A stretch of DNA of 64,000 nt from an uncultured Phascolarctobacterium sp. (GTDB taxonomy: Bacteria > Bacillota > Negativicutes > Acidaminococcales > Acidaminococcaceae). Location of the stretch: contig CAJLLL010000001.1 in assembly GCA_905207485.1 (NCBI GenBank), positions 1 to 64,000 on the forward strand, in the 5' to 3' direction. Both the position numbers and the translations under genes were made by a program. Below the pieces are notes generated by a model. The model was given only the letters and a program-made list of their open reading frames with translations. It was not told the origin of the DNA and ran no database searches. Positions 48,420 through 57,569 of this stretch are shown piece after piece (position 1 is the stretch's first letter; the number at the start of each line of letters is the position of its first letter).

Positions 48420-50306
48420 TTATTCTCCGTTGTTTAAAAATTCTGCAATACGCTTTACAATGCTGTCATGGTCAAGCCCTATATCACGCATTAAAAGTTT
48501 TTTGTCGCCGTGCGGTATATATTTATCCGGTATACCGAGGTTGAGTACCTTAACCTCGCCAAGCAATCCGTTATCATTGAGTTCTTCAAGAACAGCGCTG
48601 CCGGCACCGCCTTCAATAGTGCCTTCTTCCAGGGTTACGATATTTTTGCATTGCATTGCAGTTTTTACAAGCATGCCGCTGTCAAGCGGTTTTACAAAAC
48701 GCATATTTACTACGCCTGCGCTTATTCCCTTTTCGGCAAGCGTTTCTGCAGCTTTCATGGCTTCATCAACCATACTGCCAATAGCCCACAGGCAAACGTC
48801 ATTGCCTGTTTTTAATTCTTCAGCCTTGCCGATAGGTAAAGTATGCAAAGGTTCGGAAATATCAACGCCAAGGCCACTTCCGCGCGGATAGCGCAATGCG
48901 ACAGGCCCGCTAAAATTAAATGCTGTTGCCAGCATATGCCGGAGTTCGTTTTCGTCTTTTGGCGCCATAATAGTCATCTGCGGTATCAGCCTGAGATAAG
49001 CGTAATCGAAAACACCGTGATGCGTATAGCCGTCATCGCCTACAAGCCCGGCACGGTCAAGTCCTAACACAACCGGAAGATTCTGCATGCAAATATCATG
49101 CAGAACGGAATCATAAGCTCTTTGCAAAAATGTGGAGTATACTGCAACAACCGGGCGCAGTCCTGCTGCCGCCATACCTGCCGCTGCCGTTACTGCATGC
49201 TGTTCTGCTATGCCGACATCAAAAAATCTGTCCGGGTAAGCATCGGCAAAATAATTTAAGCCTGTTCCATCCGGCATGGCAGCCGTAATGGCAACAATTT
49301 TTTTGTTTTCTTTGGCAATATCAACAAGAGTTTTGCCAAAAACTTCTGTATAAGTTACAGGCGCACCTGGCTTGGTAATTTTTTTGCCGGTCTTAATATC
49401 AAAAGGCCCGGTACCATGAAATTTGTTTGGGCTTTTTTCGGCAGGTTCATAGCCCTTGCCTTTTTTGGTAATAACATGAATTATTACAGGACCGGGAGTT
49501 TGTTTGGCAGTTTCCAAAACTTCGACAAGATGTTCAAGATTATGTCCATCCACAGGACCGTAATATTTGAAACCAAGATGCTCAAACACAGAACCGGGAA
49601 CCAGTAAATATTTTACGCTGCCTTTAACGCGGCGCACAATATTAATAATGTTTTCGCCGTAGTTTTTATGTTTCAGCCAGCCTTCCAAATCCTTTTTGAT
49701 GCGCGTATAAGTTTTGGCTGTACGAAGCTGATATAAATAATCGCTCATAGCGCCTACATTTTTGGCAATGGACATTTCATTGTCGTTCAGAATGATAATG
49801 AGCTTTTTCTGCAAATCACCGGCATTATTCAAGGCCTCGTATGCCATACCACCGGTCATGCTGCCATCGCCAATAACGGCAATAATTTCATTGTTTTCGC
49901 CTTTTAAATCACGCGCTACCGCCATCCCCAAAGCAGCCGATATAGAAGTACTGGAATGGCCTGTGCCAAAGGCATCATATTCACTTTCCTGAATTTTTGG
50001 GAATCCGGAAAGGCCGTTATACTGACGCAGCGTTTTAAAAGCTTCGCGCCGGCCGGTAATAATTTTATGGATGTATGACTGGTGCCCTACATCCCATATA
50101 ATTTTATCCTTCGGGCAATTAAACACTTTATGCAAAGCCAAAGTAAGTTCAACAACACCCAGATTAGGCGCAAGATGTCCCCCATTTTTGGAAATAACGT
50201 CAATCATATACTCGCGTATTTCTGCCGCCAGTTTTTCCAATGCTTCATAATTTAAGTTTTTTACATCTTCGGGTGAATTAATATTTTTTAATAATCCGGC
50301 TGTCAT
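48420..50306 (-). CDS. dxs: 1-deoxy-D-xylulose-5-phosphate synthase
   Basis: Dxs makes DXP from pyruvate and glyceraldehyde-3-phosphate with thiamine diphosphate, the entry to the MEP isoprenoid pathway. The protein has GGHLAPNLGVVELTLALHKV (near residue 42), GDGSMTGGMAYEALNNAG (TPP site) near residue 145, DGHNLEHLVEVL near residue 250 and AEQHAVTAAAGMA near residue 365. I use ATG 50306, which matches the family N-terminus. TTG 50309 fits GGAAGG better, and ATG 50333 would place that site inside the gene. About 628 residues, normal length. Confidence 0.95.
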   Translation of the reverse strand: MTAGLLKNINSPEDVKNLNYEALEKLAAEIREYMIDVISKNGGHLAPNLGVVELTLALHKVFNCPKDKIIWDVGHQSYIHKIITGRREAFKTLRQYNGLSGFPKIQESEYDAFGTGHSSTSISAALGMAVARDLKGENNEIIAVIGDGSMTGGMAYEALNNAGDLQKKLIIILNDNEMSIAKNVGAMSDYLYQLRTAKTYTRIKKDLEGWLKHKNYGENIINIVRRVKGSVKYLLVPGSVFEHLGFKYYGPVDGHNLEHLVEVLETAKQTPGPVIIHVITKKGKGYEPAEKSPNKFHGTGPFDIKTGKKITKPGAPVTYTEVFGKTLVDIAKENKKIVAITAAMPDGTGLNYFADAYPDRFFDVGIAEQHAVTAAAGMAAAGLRPVVAVYSTFLQRAYDSVLHDICMQNLPVVLGLDRAGLVGDDGYTHHGVFDYAYLRLIPQMTIMAPKDENELRHMLATAFNFSGPVALRYPRGSGLGVDISEPLHTLPIGKAEELKTGNDVCLWAIGSMVDEAMKAAETLAEKGISAGVVNMRFVKPLDSGMLVKTAMQCKNIVTLEEGTIEGGAGSAVLEELNDNGLLGEVKVLNLGIPDKYIPHGDKKLLMRDIGLDHDSIVKRIAEFLNNGE

Positions 50307-50351
50307 CAAGGCATCTATCCTTCCGTTAAGCATAAAACCGGTAGAAATTTA

Positions 50352-51227
50352 TCAGGATTTGCGTCCGCACATCATTTTTGTAATATGGCGCAGCGGCTCG
50401 GCTTTTTCGCCAAAAGTATTCAGGCACTCAAGCGCTTCTTCAACAGTTTTTTCAGCCAGTGCTTTTGCGCCTTCAAGGGTATATAAACTTACATAAGTAG
50501 ATTTATGTTTTTTCTCATCGCTGCCGGCGCTTTTGCCCATCTCGGCAGGGTCGCCTTCAACATCAAGAATATCATCGGTAATCTGGAAAGCCAGACCCAG
50601 TAAATCAGCAAAACGTGTTAATGCCAAAAGCTGGTCGCTGGTAGCTCCTGCAAGGTGTGCACCGCCGCGCACTGCTGCAATAAACATGGCGCCGGTTTTG
50701 CCGGAATGAAGTTTGCGCAGTTCAGCTTCGCTGATTTGTTTGCCTTCGGCATCCAAATCGAGTGCCTGACCGCCTACCATGCCAAAATTGCCTGCGCACA
50801 TTGCAACCTCGCGTACAACTTCAATCAAAACTTCCGGCGGAACGTTTTTCTGTTCCAGCATTACTTCAAACGCAAGCGTCAGTAGTCCGTCACCTGCCAA
50901 AAGCGCCATTGCTTCGCCAAAAACTTTATGGTTGGTATACTTGCCGCGGCGGTAATCGTCATCATCCATACACGGCAAATCGTCATGTATCAGGGAATAA
51001 GTGTGAATCATTTCCAGGCCTGCGGCCACAGGCAAAAAATTATAGCCGTTAACGCCTACAGCATCGGCAGTCGCCATTAAAAGAATCGGGCGGATACGTT
51101 TTCCGCCTGCAAACAGGCTGTACTCCATTGCCTCATCAACACGGGAAATGCCTTTTTTCTGCATACGTTTTTCTAAAAAGTTATTTACAAGTTTCTGTCT
51201 GTCAGAATAATATTTTTCAAAATCCAT
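50352..51227 (-). CDS. ispA: Polyprenyl (farnesyl/geranyl) diphosphate synthase
   Basis: A 291-residue trans-prenyltransferase with GGKRIRPIL near residue 42, the first aspartate-rich motif DDLPCMDDDDYRRG near residue 80, and the second motif DDILD near residue 215. The CMD insertion between Asp pairs in the first motif is typical of short-chain bacterial FPP/GGPP synthases. It uses the IPP made through Dxs, encoded next. ATG 51227 lies directly after the xseB stop. Confidence 0.93.
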   Translation of the reverse strand: MDFEKYYSDRQKLVNNFLEKRMQKKGISRVDEAMEYSLFAGGKRIRPILLMATADAVGVNGYNFLPVAAGLEMIHTYSLIHDDLPCMDDDDYRRGKYTNHKVFGEAMALLAGDGLLTLAFEVMLEQKNVPPEVLIEVVREVAMCAGNFGMVGGQALDLDAEGKQISEAELRKLHSGKTGAMFIAAVRGGAHLAGATSDQLLALTRFADLLGLAFQITDDILDVEGDPAEMGKSAGSDEKKHKSTYVSLYTLEGAKALAEKTVEEALECLNTFGEKAEPLRHITKMMCGRKS

Positions 51228-51473
51228 CTATCCATCAATCTCCTCAAAAGGTTTTGTTGTATAACCGTTATCAGTTTCAATAATTTCTTCAACTGCCCTG
51301 CGTGCCGTATCAAGCCTGCTTGCACAAATTTTGCTTAATTCAACGCCTTCTTTAAAAACTTCTAGCGATTCTTCAAGTGGCAGGCTACCATCTTCAAGCA
51401 GCTTAACTTTTTCTTCCAGCATTGCCAGAGCTTCATCAAATTTTAAATTTTTCAGTGATTTTTTTACTGCCAT
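51228..51473 (-). CDS. xseB: Exodeoxyribonuclease VII small subunit
   Basis: An 81-residue, mostly alpha-helical protein with FDEALAMLEEKVKLLEDGSL near residue 13 and LPLEESLEVFKEGVEL near residue 33, the conserved core of XseB. It binds XseA to form the single-strand-specific exonuclease VII. ATG 51473 follows GGAAGGA. The gene sits 1 base after xseA and abuts ispA. Confidence 0.93.
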   Translation of the reverse strand: MAVKKSLKNLKFDEALAMLEEKVKLLEDGSLPLEESLEVFKEGVELSKICASRLDTARRAVEEIIETDNGYTTKPFEEIDG

Positions 51474-51474
51474 T

Positions 51475-52680
51475 TTAACGTCCTTCCGTATGCTGCACTA
51501 CTGAAATAATATTGCCGTCCGCAACCAGGGTTGTTATTTCATCGCCCCACCGCACATCGCTAATACTTGCAATAATTTTTCCTTCGGTGTTTTCTGTAAC
51601 ACTGTAACCACGCGCCAGTACAGTCAGCGGGCTTAAAGCATCAAGTTTAGCCGCAAGCACTCCGCATTTATGCTGCCTGCCGATAAATGACGTATTAAAA
51701 GCCTGTTTTAAATGTGCCGCTGCAAAATCATAACGCTGCATGCGGCTTTCAAGCATGCGCTGCGGATTTGTCAAAGCCCATGATGACTGTAAACGGTTAA
51801 CAGCAGTTTCTGCTGCCGTCAGTTGTTTTAACATAGTATTTTGGCAGCGTTTTTTTAGTTCCAAAACGTAATTTAAGTAAGCGTTAGCATCGGCAACAAC
51901 AATTTCCGCCGCTTGCGAAGGGGTTGCCGCACGCTTATCGGCAGCAAAATCCGCCAACGTAAAATCTGTTTCATGCCCTACTGCGGATACAACCGGAATT
52001 TCCGAAGCAGCTATGGCACGCACGATTTGTTCTTCGTTAAAAGCCCATAATTCTTCAATTGAACCGCCGCCGCGGCCGACAATTAATACATCTGCCATTT
52101 TGTTTCTGTTCATAAATTCAATGGCATGGGCTATTTCTCCCGGTGCTTCCTTACCCTGTACGCGTACCGGATAAAGCAAAAGCTTAATGCCGCTGTTGCG
52201 CCTGCGCGATACTGTGATTAAATCGCGTACAGCCGCGCCTGATGGCGATGTAATAATGCCAACGGTTTTAGGATTAACAGGAAGCTGTTTTTTGCGGCTT
52301 TCATCGAACAATCCCTCTGCCAGCAATTTCTGCTTTAATTGTTCAAAAGCAAGCATCAAATCGCCTGTGCCTTCTGGCAGCAGCAAATCTGTATAAAGCT
52401 GGTATACGCCGTCACGTTCATAAACGCTGATGCGCCCTATTGCTGTCACCGTATCACCGTTTTGCGGTTCAAACCTTAATGTACGCGCAGCAAATTTAAA
52501 CATTACGGCTTTCAATACGCCGCCTGCATCTTTTAAAGTAAAATAGCAGTGTCCGCTGCTGTAACGCTTAAAATTAGAAATTTCCCCGCGCACCTGAATG
52601 TTGGCAAAGCGGCGGTCATCATCTATCAGCGATTTAATCAGCTTATTTACCTGACTGACGGAATAAACATCTTCATACAC
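51475..52680 (-). CDS. xseA: Exodeoxyribonuclease VII large subunit
   Basis: A 401-residue protein with an N-terminal OB fold (about residues 1-100, VRGEISNFKRYSSGHCYFTLKD). The catalytic domain has TSPSGAAVRDLITVSRRRN near residue 150, VLIVGRGGGSIEELWAFNEE near residue 200 and VGHETDFTLADFAADKRAATP near residue 238. It degrades single-stranded DNA together with XseB. I choose GTG 52680, since AAAAGGTG lies about 6 bases ahead; GTG 52689 overlaps that site. It overlaps the end of the M22 gene by 8 bases. Confidence 0.94.
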   Translation of the reverse strand: MYEDVYSVSQVNKLIKSLIDDDRRFANIQVRGEISNFKRYSSGHCYFTLKDAGGVLKAVMFKFAARTLRFEPQNGDTVTAIGRISVYERDGVYQLYTDLLLPEGTGDLMLAFEQLKQKLLAEGLFDESRKKQLPVNPKTVGIITSPSGAAVRDLITVSRRRNSGIKLLLYPVRVQGKEAPGEIAHAIEFMNRNKMADVLIVGRGGGSIEELWAFNEEQIVRAIAASEIPVVSAVGHETDFTLADFAADKRAATPSQAAEIVVADANAYLNYVLELKKRCQNTMLKQLTAAETAVNRLQSSWALTNPQRMLESRMQRYDFAAAHLKQAFNTSFIGRQHKCGVLAAKLDALSPLTVLARGYSVTENTEGKIIASISDVRWGDEITTLVADGNIISVVQHTEGR

Positions 52681-53629
52681 GGTTTTCACCTTTTAAAACT
52701 GCAAAAGCGGCACAGCCGCAGGCATTATCGCAGCTAAAGCGTGCCTGTGGGTGCCAAAGCGATATTCTTTTTCTGCTTAATTTATTATGCAGGTATTCTC
52801 TGATATATGTGTTGGAAGCAACTCCGCCCACAATAAGCGCGCTGCTTACTTTGTATTGTTTGGCTGCATTAAAAATCAGCCTGTAAAAAGTCTCGGCCAA
52901 TACTTTTTGTACACCGGCCGCTATACCGGCACTATCTTCTCCCGCTGCCAGTTTGCGTTCAGCTGCCGTTGCAGGACCGGAAAGGCTTGCTTTGCACTCC
53001 TTGACGGATACCGGCAATTCAACAGGCTCTGCCGCTGTTTTGGCAAACTCTTCCAAAGCCTGGCCTGCCGGAAACTGCAATCCAAGGCTTACGCCAATGC
53101 GGTCAATAAACTGGCCTGCATGCAAATCAATGCTGCCGCCAATTTCAGTAAGCTTAAAACTGCCTCCCGGCTGCTGCTCTGCAAGCAATAAATCAGTTGT
53201 CCCTCCGGAAGCATGCAAAAGCAAAAAACGCTCATCATCCGGTCCGCCTGCCGACCATTTTCCTGCCAGCAGATGGTTTTCCTGATGGCTGATAAGCCAA
53301 AGCGGTATATTATTTAATACAGAAAATGAACGTGCAAAACCAGCGCCCACCAGGAACGCCGGCATGTAAGAATCTGTAAGCGGACGCGGACAGCCGGAAG
53401 CGCAAACGCCAATAATTTTTGCCCCTTGCGGCATGGCATTAGCAATCATCTCAGGCAAATTACGAGTATGTTGAAACACCATTTCTGATTGCTGCAACCC
53501 GCACTTACCCTCACGCACTTTTAAAATCTGCCTGCTTTCACCTACAAGCTGAGCCTGTCTGTCCATAAAAGCAACAGATGTAGTATAACAGCTTGTGTCT
53601 ATGCCAAGATAAACTTCCAAATCACTCAT
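52673..53629 (-). CDS. TsaD/Kae1-like peptidase M22 family protein (paralogue)
   Basis: A 318-residue ASKHA-fold protein beginning with YLGIDTSCYTTSVAFMD and carrying FQHTRNLPEMI near residue 56, SHQENHLLAG near residue 115 and ASGGTTDLLLAE near residue 136. The His pattern and IVGGVASNTYIREYL resemble TsaD, the tRNA threonylcarbamoyladenosine enzyme. It differs from the canonical protein, and no tsaB or tsaE is near, so it is probably the orphan paralogue found in many Clostridia and Negativicutes. ATG 53629 overlaps the nusB stop. Function unknown. Confidence 0.8.
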   Translation of the reverse strand: MSDLEVYLGIDTSCYTTSVAFMDRQAQLVGESRQILKVREGKCGLQQSEMVFQHTRNLPEMIANAMPQGAKIIGVCASGCPRPLTDSYMPAFLVGAGFARSFSVLNNIPLWLISHQENHLLAGKWSAGGPDDERFLLLHASGGTTDLLLAEQQPGGSFKLTEIGGSIDLHAGQFIDRIGVSLGLQFPAGQALEEFAKTAAEPVELPVSVKECKASLSGPATAAERKLAAGEDSAGIAAGVQKVLAETFYRLIFNAAKQYKVSSALIVGGVASNTYIREYLHNKLSRKRISLWHPQARFSCDNACGCAAFAVLKGENRV

Positions 53630-54032
53630 TGTTCCTAACCATTTTGCCAAGCAGTCCGTTAATAAAACGCGGACTGTCTTCAGAACCGTAAATTTTGGCA
53701 ATTTCTACGGCTTCATTAATTGCTATGCCTGCCGGAATTTTATTTTCAGCAAAATAAATCTCATATACTGCAAGGCGCAGAATGTTGCGGTCAACGCCCG
53801 GCATACGTTCTACATCCCAGTCAATGGAATATTCTTTAATTTTTGCATCAATGTCAGCTTTGGCATTTAAAATGCCGTTAATAGCAATTTGCGCATAGCT
53901 TTGAGCTTTAACTGCATCTTTGCTGTTCTGTTCTTCAACGGCTGCGTTCAAAGCCTCTTCTGCTGTGCAGCCGGAAAAATCTATCTGAAATAAACTTTGT
54001 ACAATAAGTTCTCTTGCTGTTCTGCGAATCAT
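53622..54032 (-). CDS. nusB: Transcription antitermination factor NusB
   Basis: A 136-residue all-helical protein with RRTARELIVQSLFQIDFSG at residues 3-21, VERMPGVDRNILRLAVYEI near residue 77 and AINEAVEIAKIYGSEDSPRFINGLL near residue 103. These are standard NusB signatures. It joins NusE (ribosomal protein S10) on boxA RNA for rRNA antitermination. Genes for asp23, amaP and DUF2273 precede it, as in many Firmicutes. GAGG lies 6 bases before ATG 54032. Confidence 0.95.
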   Translation of the reverse strand: MIRRTARELIVQSLFQIDFSGCTAEEALNAAVEEQNSKDAVKAQSYAQIAINGILNAKADIDAKIKEYSIDWDVERMPGVDRNILRLAVYEIYFAENKIPAGIAINEAVEIAKIYGSEDSPRFINGLLGKMVRNNE

Positions 54033-54052
54033 GTTTAACCTCGTTCTTTTAG

Positions 54053-54280
54053 TTATTTATGGTAGCCGGGAGGCAGCAGCCTGTCCAGCCATTCAAGCAG
54101 GTCTTCTTTTTTATCAAGCTTATTGCCGATAAAAAAGCCTGCCGAAATACAAATCAGTAAAAATATTGTTTGGAAAAATCCCAAAATTAAAAACATGGCC
54201 CCTATAAACAGTCCAAAAACAGACCCTAAAAGACGGCCGCGATAGATTCTCCATAAATCGCTGAGAATTTCATTCCACAT
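54053..54280 (-). CDS. Small membrane protein, DUF2273
   Basis: A 75-residue protein with two adjacent hydrophobic helices (about residues 18-55) and a charged C-terminus. DUF2273 proteins are regularly encoded beside AmaP and Asp23, as here. It is thought to be part of that envelope-stress module; no activity is known. AGGGGGC lies upstream of ATG 54280. Confidence 0.85.
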   Translation of the reverse strand: MWNEILSDLWRIYRGRLLGSVFGLFIGAMFLILGFFQTIFLLICISAGFFIGNKLDKKEDLLEWLDRLLPPGYHK

Positions 54281-54297
54281 CGCTTTGCGCCCCCTTT

Positions 54298-54816
54298 CTA
54301 ATTTTTGGCCTTAATCTGCTTAAAGAATAATTCAATGTCTTTAATTTCCATGCCTAATACTTTTTTTATCGTATCACGCACATTATATTTAATTTCTTCC
54401 GTTGTTTCCGGAATATTTATACCGGGTTCAATGGAAGCATTAATACGCACGCTAATGGTTTCATCATCAAGTTTTGTTTCGCATTTAACATTGTAAACGC
54501 CGTAAACTTCCTGAGCAATTTCAGAAATATAATCTTCAATGGCATTTTTGCCGACAAAGATTTTCCCGTTATCTCCCGTTTTTAAAATTAAGGAGCTTAT
54601 TCCCGTAGCACCGATACCGGCAATTAAAAGGCGCAGGCTGACCAGTAAAATTATTATGCCGCCAACCGCATATTCCCAGTTACCCGGAATTGTTGCCAAA
54701 AACTGATTGATAGCCGCCTGTGATATAATGCCGAGGCTGCATAAAACAACCAGCACCGCTACAACAGCCATTAAAAATGTATATAAAGTAAGGATAATTC
54801 TGTCAGGTATTCCCAT
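54298..54816 (-). CDS. amaP: Alkaline shock response membrane anchor protein AmaP
   Basis: A 172-residue protein with two transmembrane helices near the N-terminus (about residues 5-30 and 45-70). Then comes a cytosolic domain with VYGVYNVKCETKLDDETISV near residue 105 that resembles Asp23. In Staphylococcus AmaP anchors Asp23 to the membrane. ATG 54816 has GGGAGGG about 8 bases upstream, so I prefer it over ATG 54840. It lies between asp23 and DUF2273 genes. Confidence 0.87.
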   Translation of the reverse strand: MGIPDRIILTLYTFLMAVVAVLVVLCSLGIISQAAINQFLATIPGNWEYAVGGIIILLVSLRLLIAGIGATGISSLILKTGDNGKIFVGKNAIEDYISEIAQEVYGVYNVKCETKLDDETISVRINASIEPGINIPETTEEIKYNVRDTIKKVLGMEIKDIELFFKQIKAKN

Positions 54817-54839
54817 TGTTATTTCCCTCCCAATGAGCA

Positions 54840-55286
54840 TTAATTATTTTCCGGAGCTTCAAGGCTTTGTTCAAGTTCCGTTTTACGGCGCCTCTGCACG
54901 CCCTGCACATGTACGTCTACAATTTTCACTTCATAGCCTGTCATGTTTTCAATGGCTTCACGCACTTTTTCCTGTATTTCCAGTGCTATTTCAGGTATAC
55001 AGCCGCCATACTCTATGTTTACATAAACTTCAGCGCTTACAACATGCCCTTCAACCGTAACACGCACGCCTTTAGAGACATTTTTGTTGCCAAGAAATTC
55101 GCTGATGCCATCGGCAAAGCTGCCATTCATACCGGCAACTCCTTCTACTTCCTGTGCAGCAAGGCTTGCCACAATGCTCAGCACTTCATCGGCAATCTGT
55201 ACATCACCGATTTCTTCCTGCGGTGCGCCATTGGCAACAGCTTCTTTCGCCTGTTCATTTGCCGCTAAAATTTCTTTATCAGCCAT
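54840..55286 (-). CDS. Asp23/Gls24-family envelope stress protein
   Basis: A 148-residue protein with GDVQIADEVLSIVASLAAQEVEGVAGMNG near residue 27 and VYVNIEYGGCIPEIALEIQEKV near residue 90, the Asp23 (DUF322) core. It is likely to sit on the membrane through AmaP. It is the first gene of the long minus-strand block. A TATAAT sequence at 55349-55344 may be its -10 box, but no clear -35 box fits. GGAGG precedes the ATG. Confidence 0.92.
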   Translation of the reverse strand: MADKEILAANEQAKEAVANGAPQEEIGDVQIADEVLSIVASLAAQEVEGVAGMNGSFADGISEFLGNKNVSKGVRVTVEGHVVSAEVYVNIEYGGCIPEIALEIQEKVREAIENMTGYEVKIVDVHVQGVQRRRKTELEQSLEAPENN

Positions 55287-55399
55287 TGCATAGCCTCCAA
55301 TACTGTAAAAGTATCTTTTTGCTTACAGTTTACTATCTTTTATATTATAACATAACTGCAAGGTAAATACCACGCCGCACTTTTTAAAAGCTGTATAAA

Positions 55400-55431
55400 A
55401 ATAAAATGGCACGCCTGTAAAGGCAATGCCA
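55400..55431 (-). terminator. Intrinsic terminator of thrC
   Basis: On the minus strand TGGCATTGCCT pairs with AGGCGTGCCA with a bulge, followed by a T-rich stretch, 9 bases after the thrC stop. Confidence 0.65.
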
Positions 55432-55439
55432 TTAACATA

Positions 55440-56924
55440 TCATATGCTTTTTTTAACTGCCTCTGCCATCTGGGCAGTTTCTATAACATCCTTATGCAGC
55501 ACCGGCATGCTTTCAAGCTGAAGCATTTTTTTCGGAACGGGAACTTCCGTAAGTTCATGCAGCTTATGCAGAGCGTCAAACGGTTTTAATTCATCATCTT
55601 CTCCCTTTAAGGCTGCATAAACATCTCCGCTGAATTTGTAAGGGCTTGCCGTAGATACTACTATTGCGTATCTGTCATCAGAAGTTACCAGACGGTATTT
55701 TTCGCATGCACGCCATGCAACCGCTGTATGCGGGTCAAGCAGATAATTGCAGTCATTATACACGCGCCTGATTGTTTCGGCAGTTTCCTGCTCATCAACC
55801 CATGCGCCAAAGAAATTGGCAGTTATTCTTTTATGAATTTTTTCACCGACGTTGTAAAAACCTTCGGTATTAAGCTGCTGCATCCATTCGGCAACTTTTT
55901 CATTGTCTTCTTCTGTTACATTATACAAAAGGCGTTCCAAATTGCTGGAAACCAAAATATCCATAGAAGGAGACATGGTCTTTTTAAATTCACGGCGTTT
56001 ATCATAAATACCGGTGTTTATAAAATCAGTCAGTACATTATTACTGTTTGATGCGCAAATAAATTTATGTACCGGCAGCCCCATAATTTTAGCATAATAT
56101 CCTGCCAGAATATCGCCGAAATTACCTGTAGGCACTGCAAAGTTAATTTCTTCGCCGGCTTTAATGCGCCCTTCGGCAACAGCATCGCTGTAAGCGCTGA
56201 AATAATAAACAATTTGCGGTACCAGCCTGCCCCAGTTAATAGAGTTGGCAGAACTGAATACACAACCGTCAGCAGCCATTTCTTCTTTTAATGCTTCATC
56301 GGCAAAAATATTTTTTACGCCGGTCTGGGCATCATCAAAATTACCTTTAACAGCAAACACATGCACATTTTTGCCCTGCTGTGTTACCATCTGCTGTTTT
56401 TGAATATCACTGACGCCGCTTTCCGGATAGAATACTATAATTTCGGTACCGTCAACACCTGCAAAACCTTCCAGTGCAGCTTTGCCGGTATCGCCGCTTG
56501 TTGCTGTTAAAATAACAATTTTATGCTGTTCTCCCGTTTTGGCAATGGCTTTTGTCAAAAGCTGCGGCAAAATCTGCAAAGCCATATCTTTAAAAGCAGA
56601 TGTAGGCCCATGCCAAAGTTCAAGCGTATCGGTATTATCGTTAACTTTATGGACAGGCGCCGGCTCATTGCCGAACTTATCTTCGGAATAAGCTTTATCG
56701 GCAGCATCTTTTAATTCTTCTTCGGTATAATCGGTTAAAAACAACGAAAGAATTTTTACAGCGCGTTCCTGATAACTTAAATTATGCAATGCAATAATTT
56801 CATCTAAAGGAAGCGTCACGAATTTCTGAGGCACAAAAAGACCGCCGTCTCCTGCCATGCCGCGTGTAATGGCATGAGCGCTGCAGCAAAGGTCTGCTGT
56901 ACCGCGTGTACTTAAAAATAACAT
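55440..56924 (-). CDS. thrC: Threonine synthase
   Basis: ThrC converts O-phosphohomoserine to threonine with PLP. The 494-residue protein has STRGTADLCCSAHAITRGMA near its start, LWHGPTSAFKDMALQILP near residue 108 with the PLP lysine, and TATSGDTGKAALEGF near residue 142. Length and motifs match the long (yeast/E. coli-like) class. I use ATG 56924; AAAGGATGG lies upstream, and ATG 56933 and 56984 are also in frame. It appears to be transcribed alone from the promoter at 56956-56984. Confidence 0.95.
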   Translation of the reverse strand: MLFLSTRGTADLCCSAHAITRGMAGDGGLFVPQKFVTLPLDEIIALHNLSYQERAVKILSLFLTDYTEEELKDAADKAYSEDKFGNEPAPVHKVNDNTDTLELWHGPTSAFKDMALQILPQLLTKAIAKTGEQHKIVILTATSGDTGKAALEGFAGVDGTEIIVFYPESGVSDIQKQQMVTQQGKNVHVFAVKGNFDDAQTGVKNIFADEALKEEMAADGCVFSSANSINWGRLVPQIVYYFSAYSDAVAEGRIKAGEEINFAVPTGNFGDILAGYYAKIMGLPVHKFICASNSNNVLTDFINTGIYDKRREFKKTMSPSMDILVSSNLERLLYNVTEEDNEKVAEWMQQLNTEGFYNVGEKIHKRITANFFGAWVDEQETAETIRRVYNDCNYLLDPHTAVAWRACEKYRLVTSDDRYAIVVSTASPYKFSGDVYAALKGEDDELKPFDALHKLHELTEVPVPKKMLQLESMPVLHKDVIETAQMAEAVKKSI

Positions 56925-56955
56925 AAAAGCCATCCTTTCATCTTTCCATGCTGCA

Positions 56956-56984
56956 ATAATAGCATATTTATGTACTTTGAGCAA
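56956..56984 (-). promoter_or_regulatory. Promoter of thrC
   Basis: On the minus strand TTGCTC (56984-56979) and TATTAT (56961-56956) are 17 bases apart, 32 bases before the chosen start. No T-box or threonine attenuator is visible. Confidence 0.55.
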
Positions 56985-56996
56985 GTATTTACAAAC

Positions 56997-57479
56997 TCAT
57001 TCATAAATAATGTTTACTACCGCAGCACTTGTTGCCTTTACCAAATCATCAGGGTTCAAAAAAATCTGCATACCGCGCTGCCCGGCACTGATTGCAATTT
57101 TATCCCATAAAATGCTGGTTTCATCAAGATAAACCGGGTAATTTTTCTTGGCGCCCAACGGCGAGCACCCGCCACGGATATAGCCCGTAAGAGGCAGAAC
57201 TTCCTTTAAATGCACAAGTTCTGCCCTTTTATTGCCGCTTGCTTTGGCAAGCGCTTTTAAATCAAGTTCGGCATTGCCGGGAATTACGGCAAACACCGGG
57301 CCGGTTTTATCACCGCGCACCACAAGTGTTTTAAAAACCTGTTCAGCAGGCAGCCCTACCTGTTCAGCTACATGAACAGCGTCAAGATGTTCTTCATCCA
57401 CAGTATATTCAATAAGGCTGTATTCTATCTTTTTGTCATCTAAAATGCGTGCGGCATTGGTTTTTTTCTGCTTTGCCAT
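56997..57479 (-). CDS. ybaK: Cys-tRNA(Pro)/Cys-tRNA(Cys) deacylase YbaK/EbsC
   Basis: A 160-residue protein of the YbaK/ProX editing-domain family, with KTNAARILDDKKIEYSLIEY near the N-terminus, VFKTLVVRGDKTGPVFAVIPG near residue 45 (catalytic Lys) and RGGCSPLGAKK near residue 108. It clears mischarged Cys-tRNA(Pro). I start at ATG 57479, where GGAGG lies 9 bases upstream. The upstream region is shared with the divergent nadE gene. Confidence 0.92.
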   Translation of the reverse strand: MAKQKKTNAARILDDKKIEYSLIEYTVDEEHLDAVHVAEQVGLPAEQVFKTLVVRGDKTGPVFAVIPGNAELDLKALAKASGNKRAELVHLKEVLPLTGYIRGGCSPLGAKKNYPVYLDETSILWDKIAISAGQRGMQIFLNPDDLVKATSAAVVNIIYE

Positions 57480-57569
57480 GTTCATCTGCCTCCATTTGTA
57501 TGGTATTAGAAGCCTTTATTTGTTATAATAACATCATAAATCTATAAACGCAAACCGGAGAGATGCAAA

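Noticed and set aside
56925..57000. T-box or threonine attenuator ahead of thrC
   Set aside because: The leader is only a few dozen bases and contains no T-box sequence or run of threonine codons.
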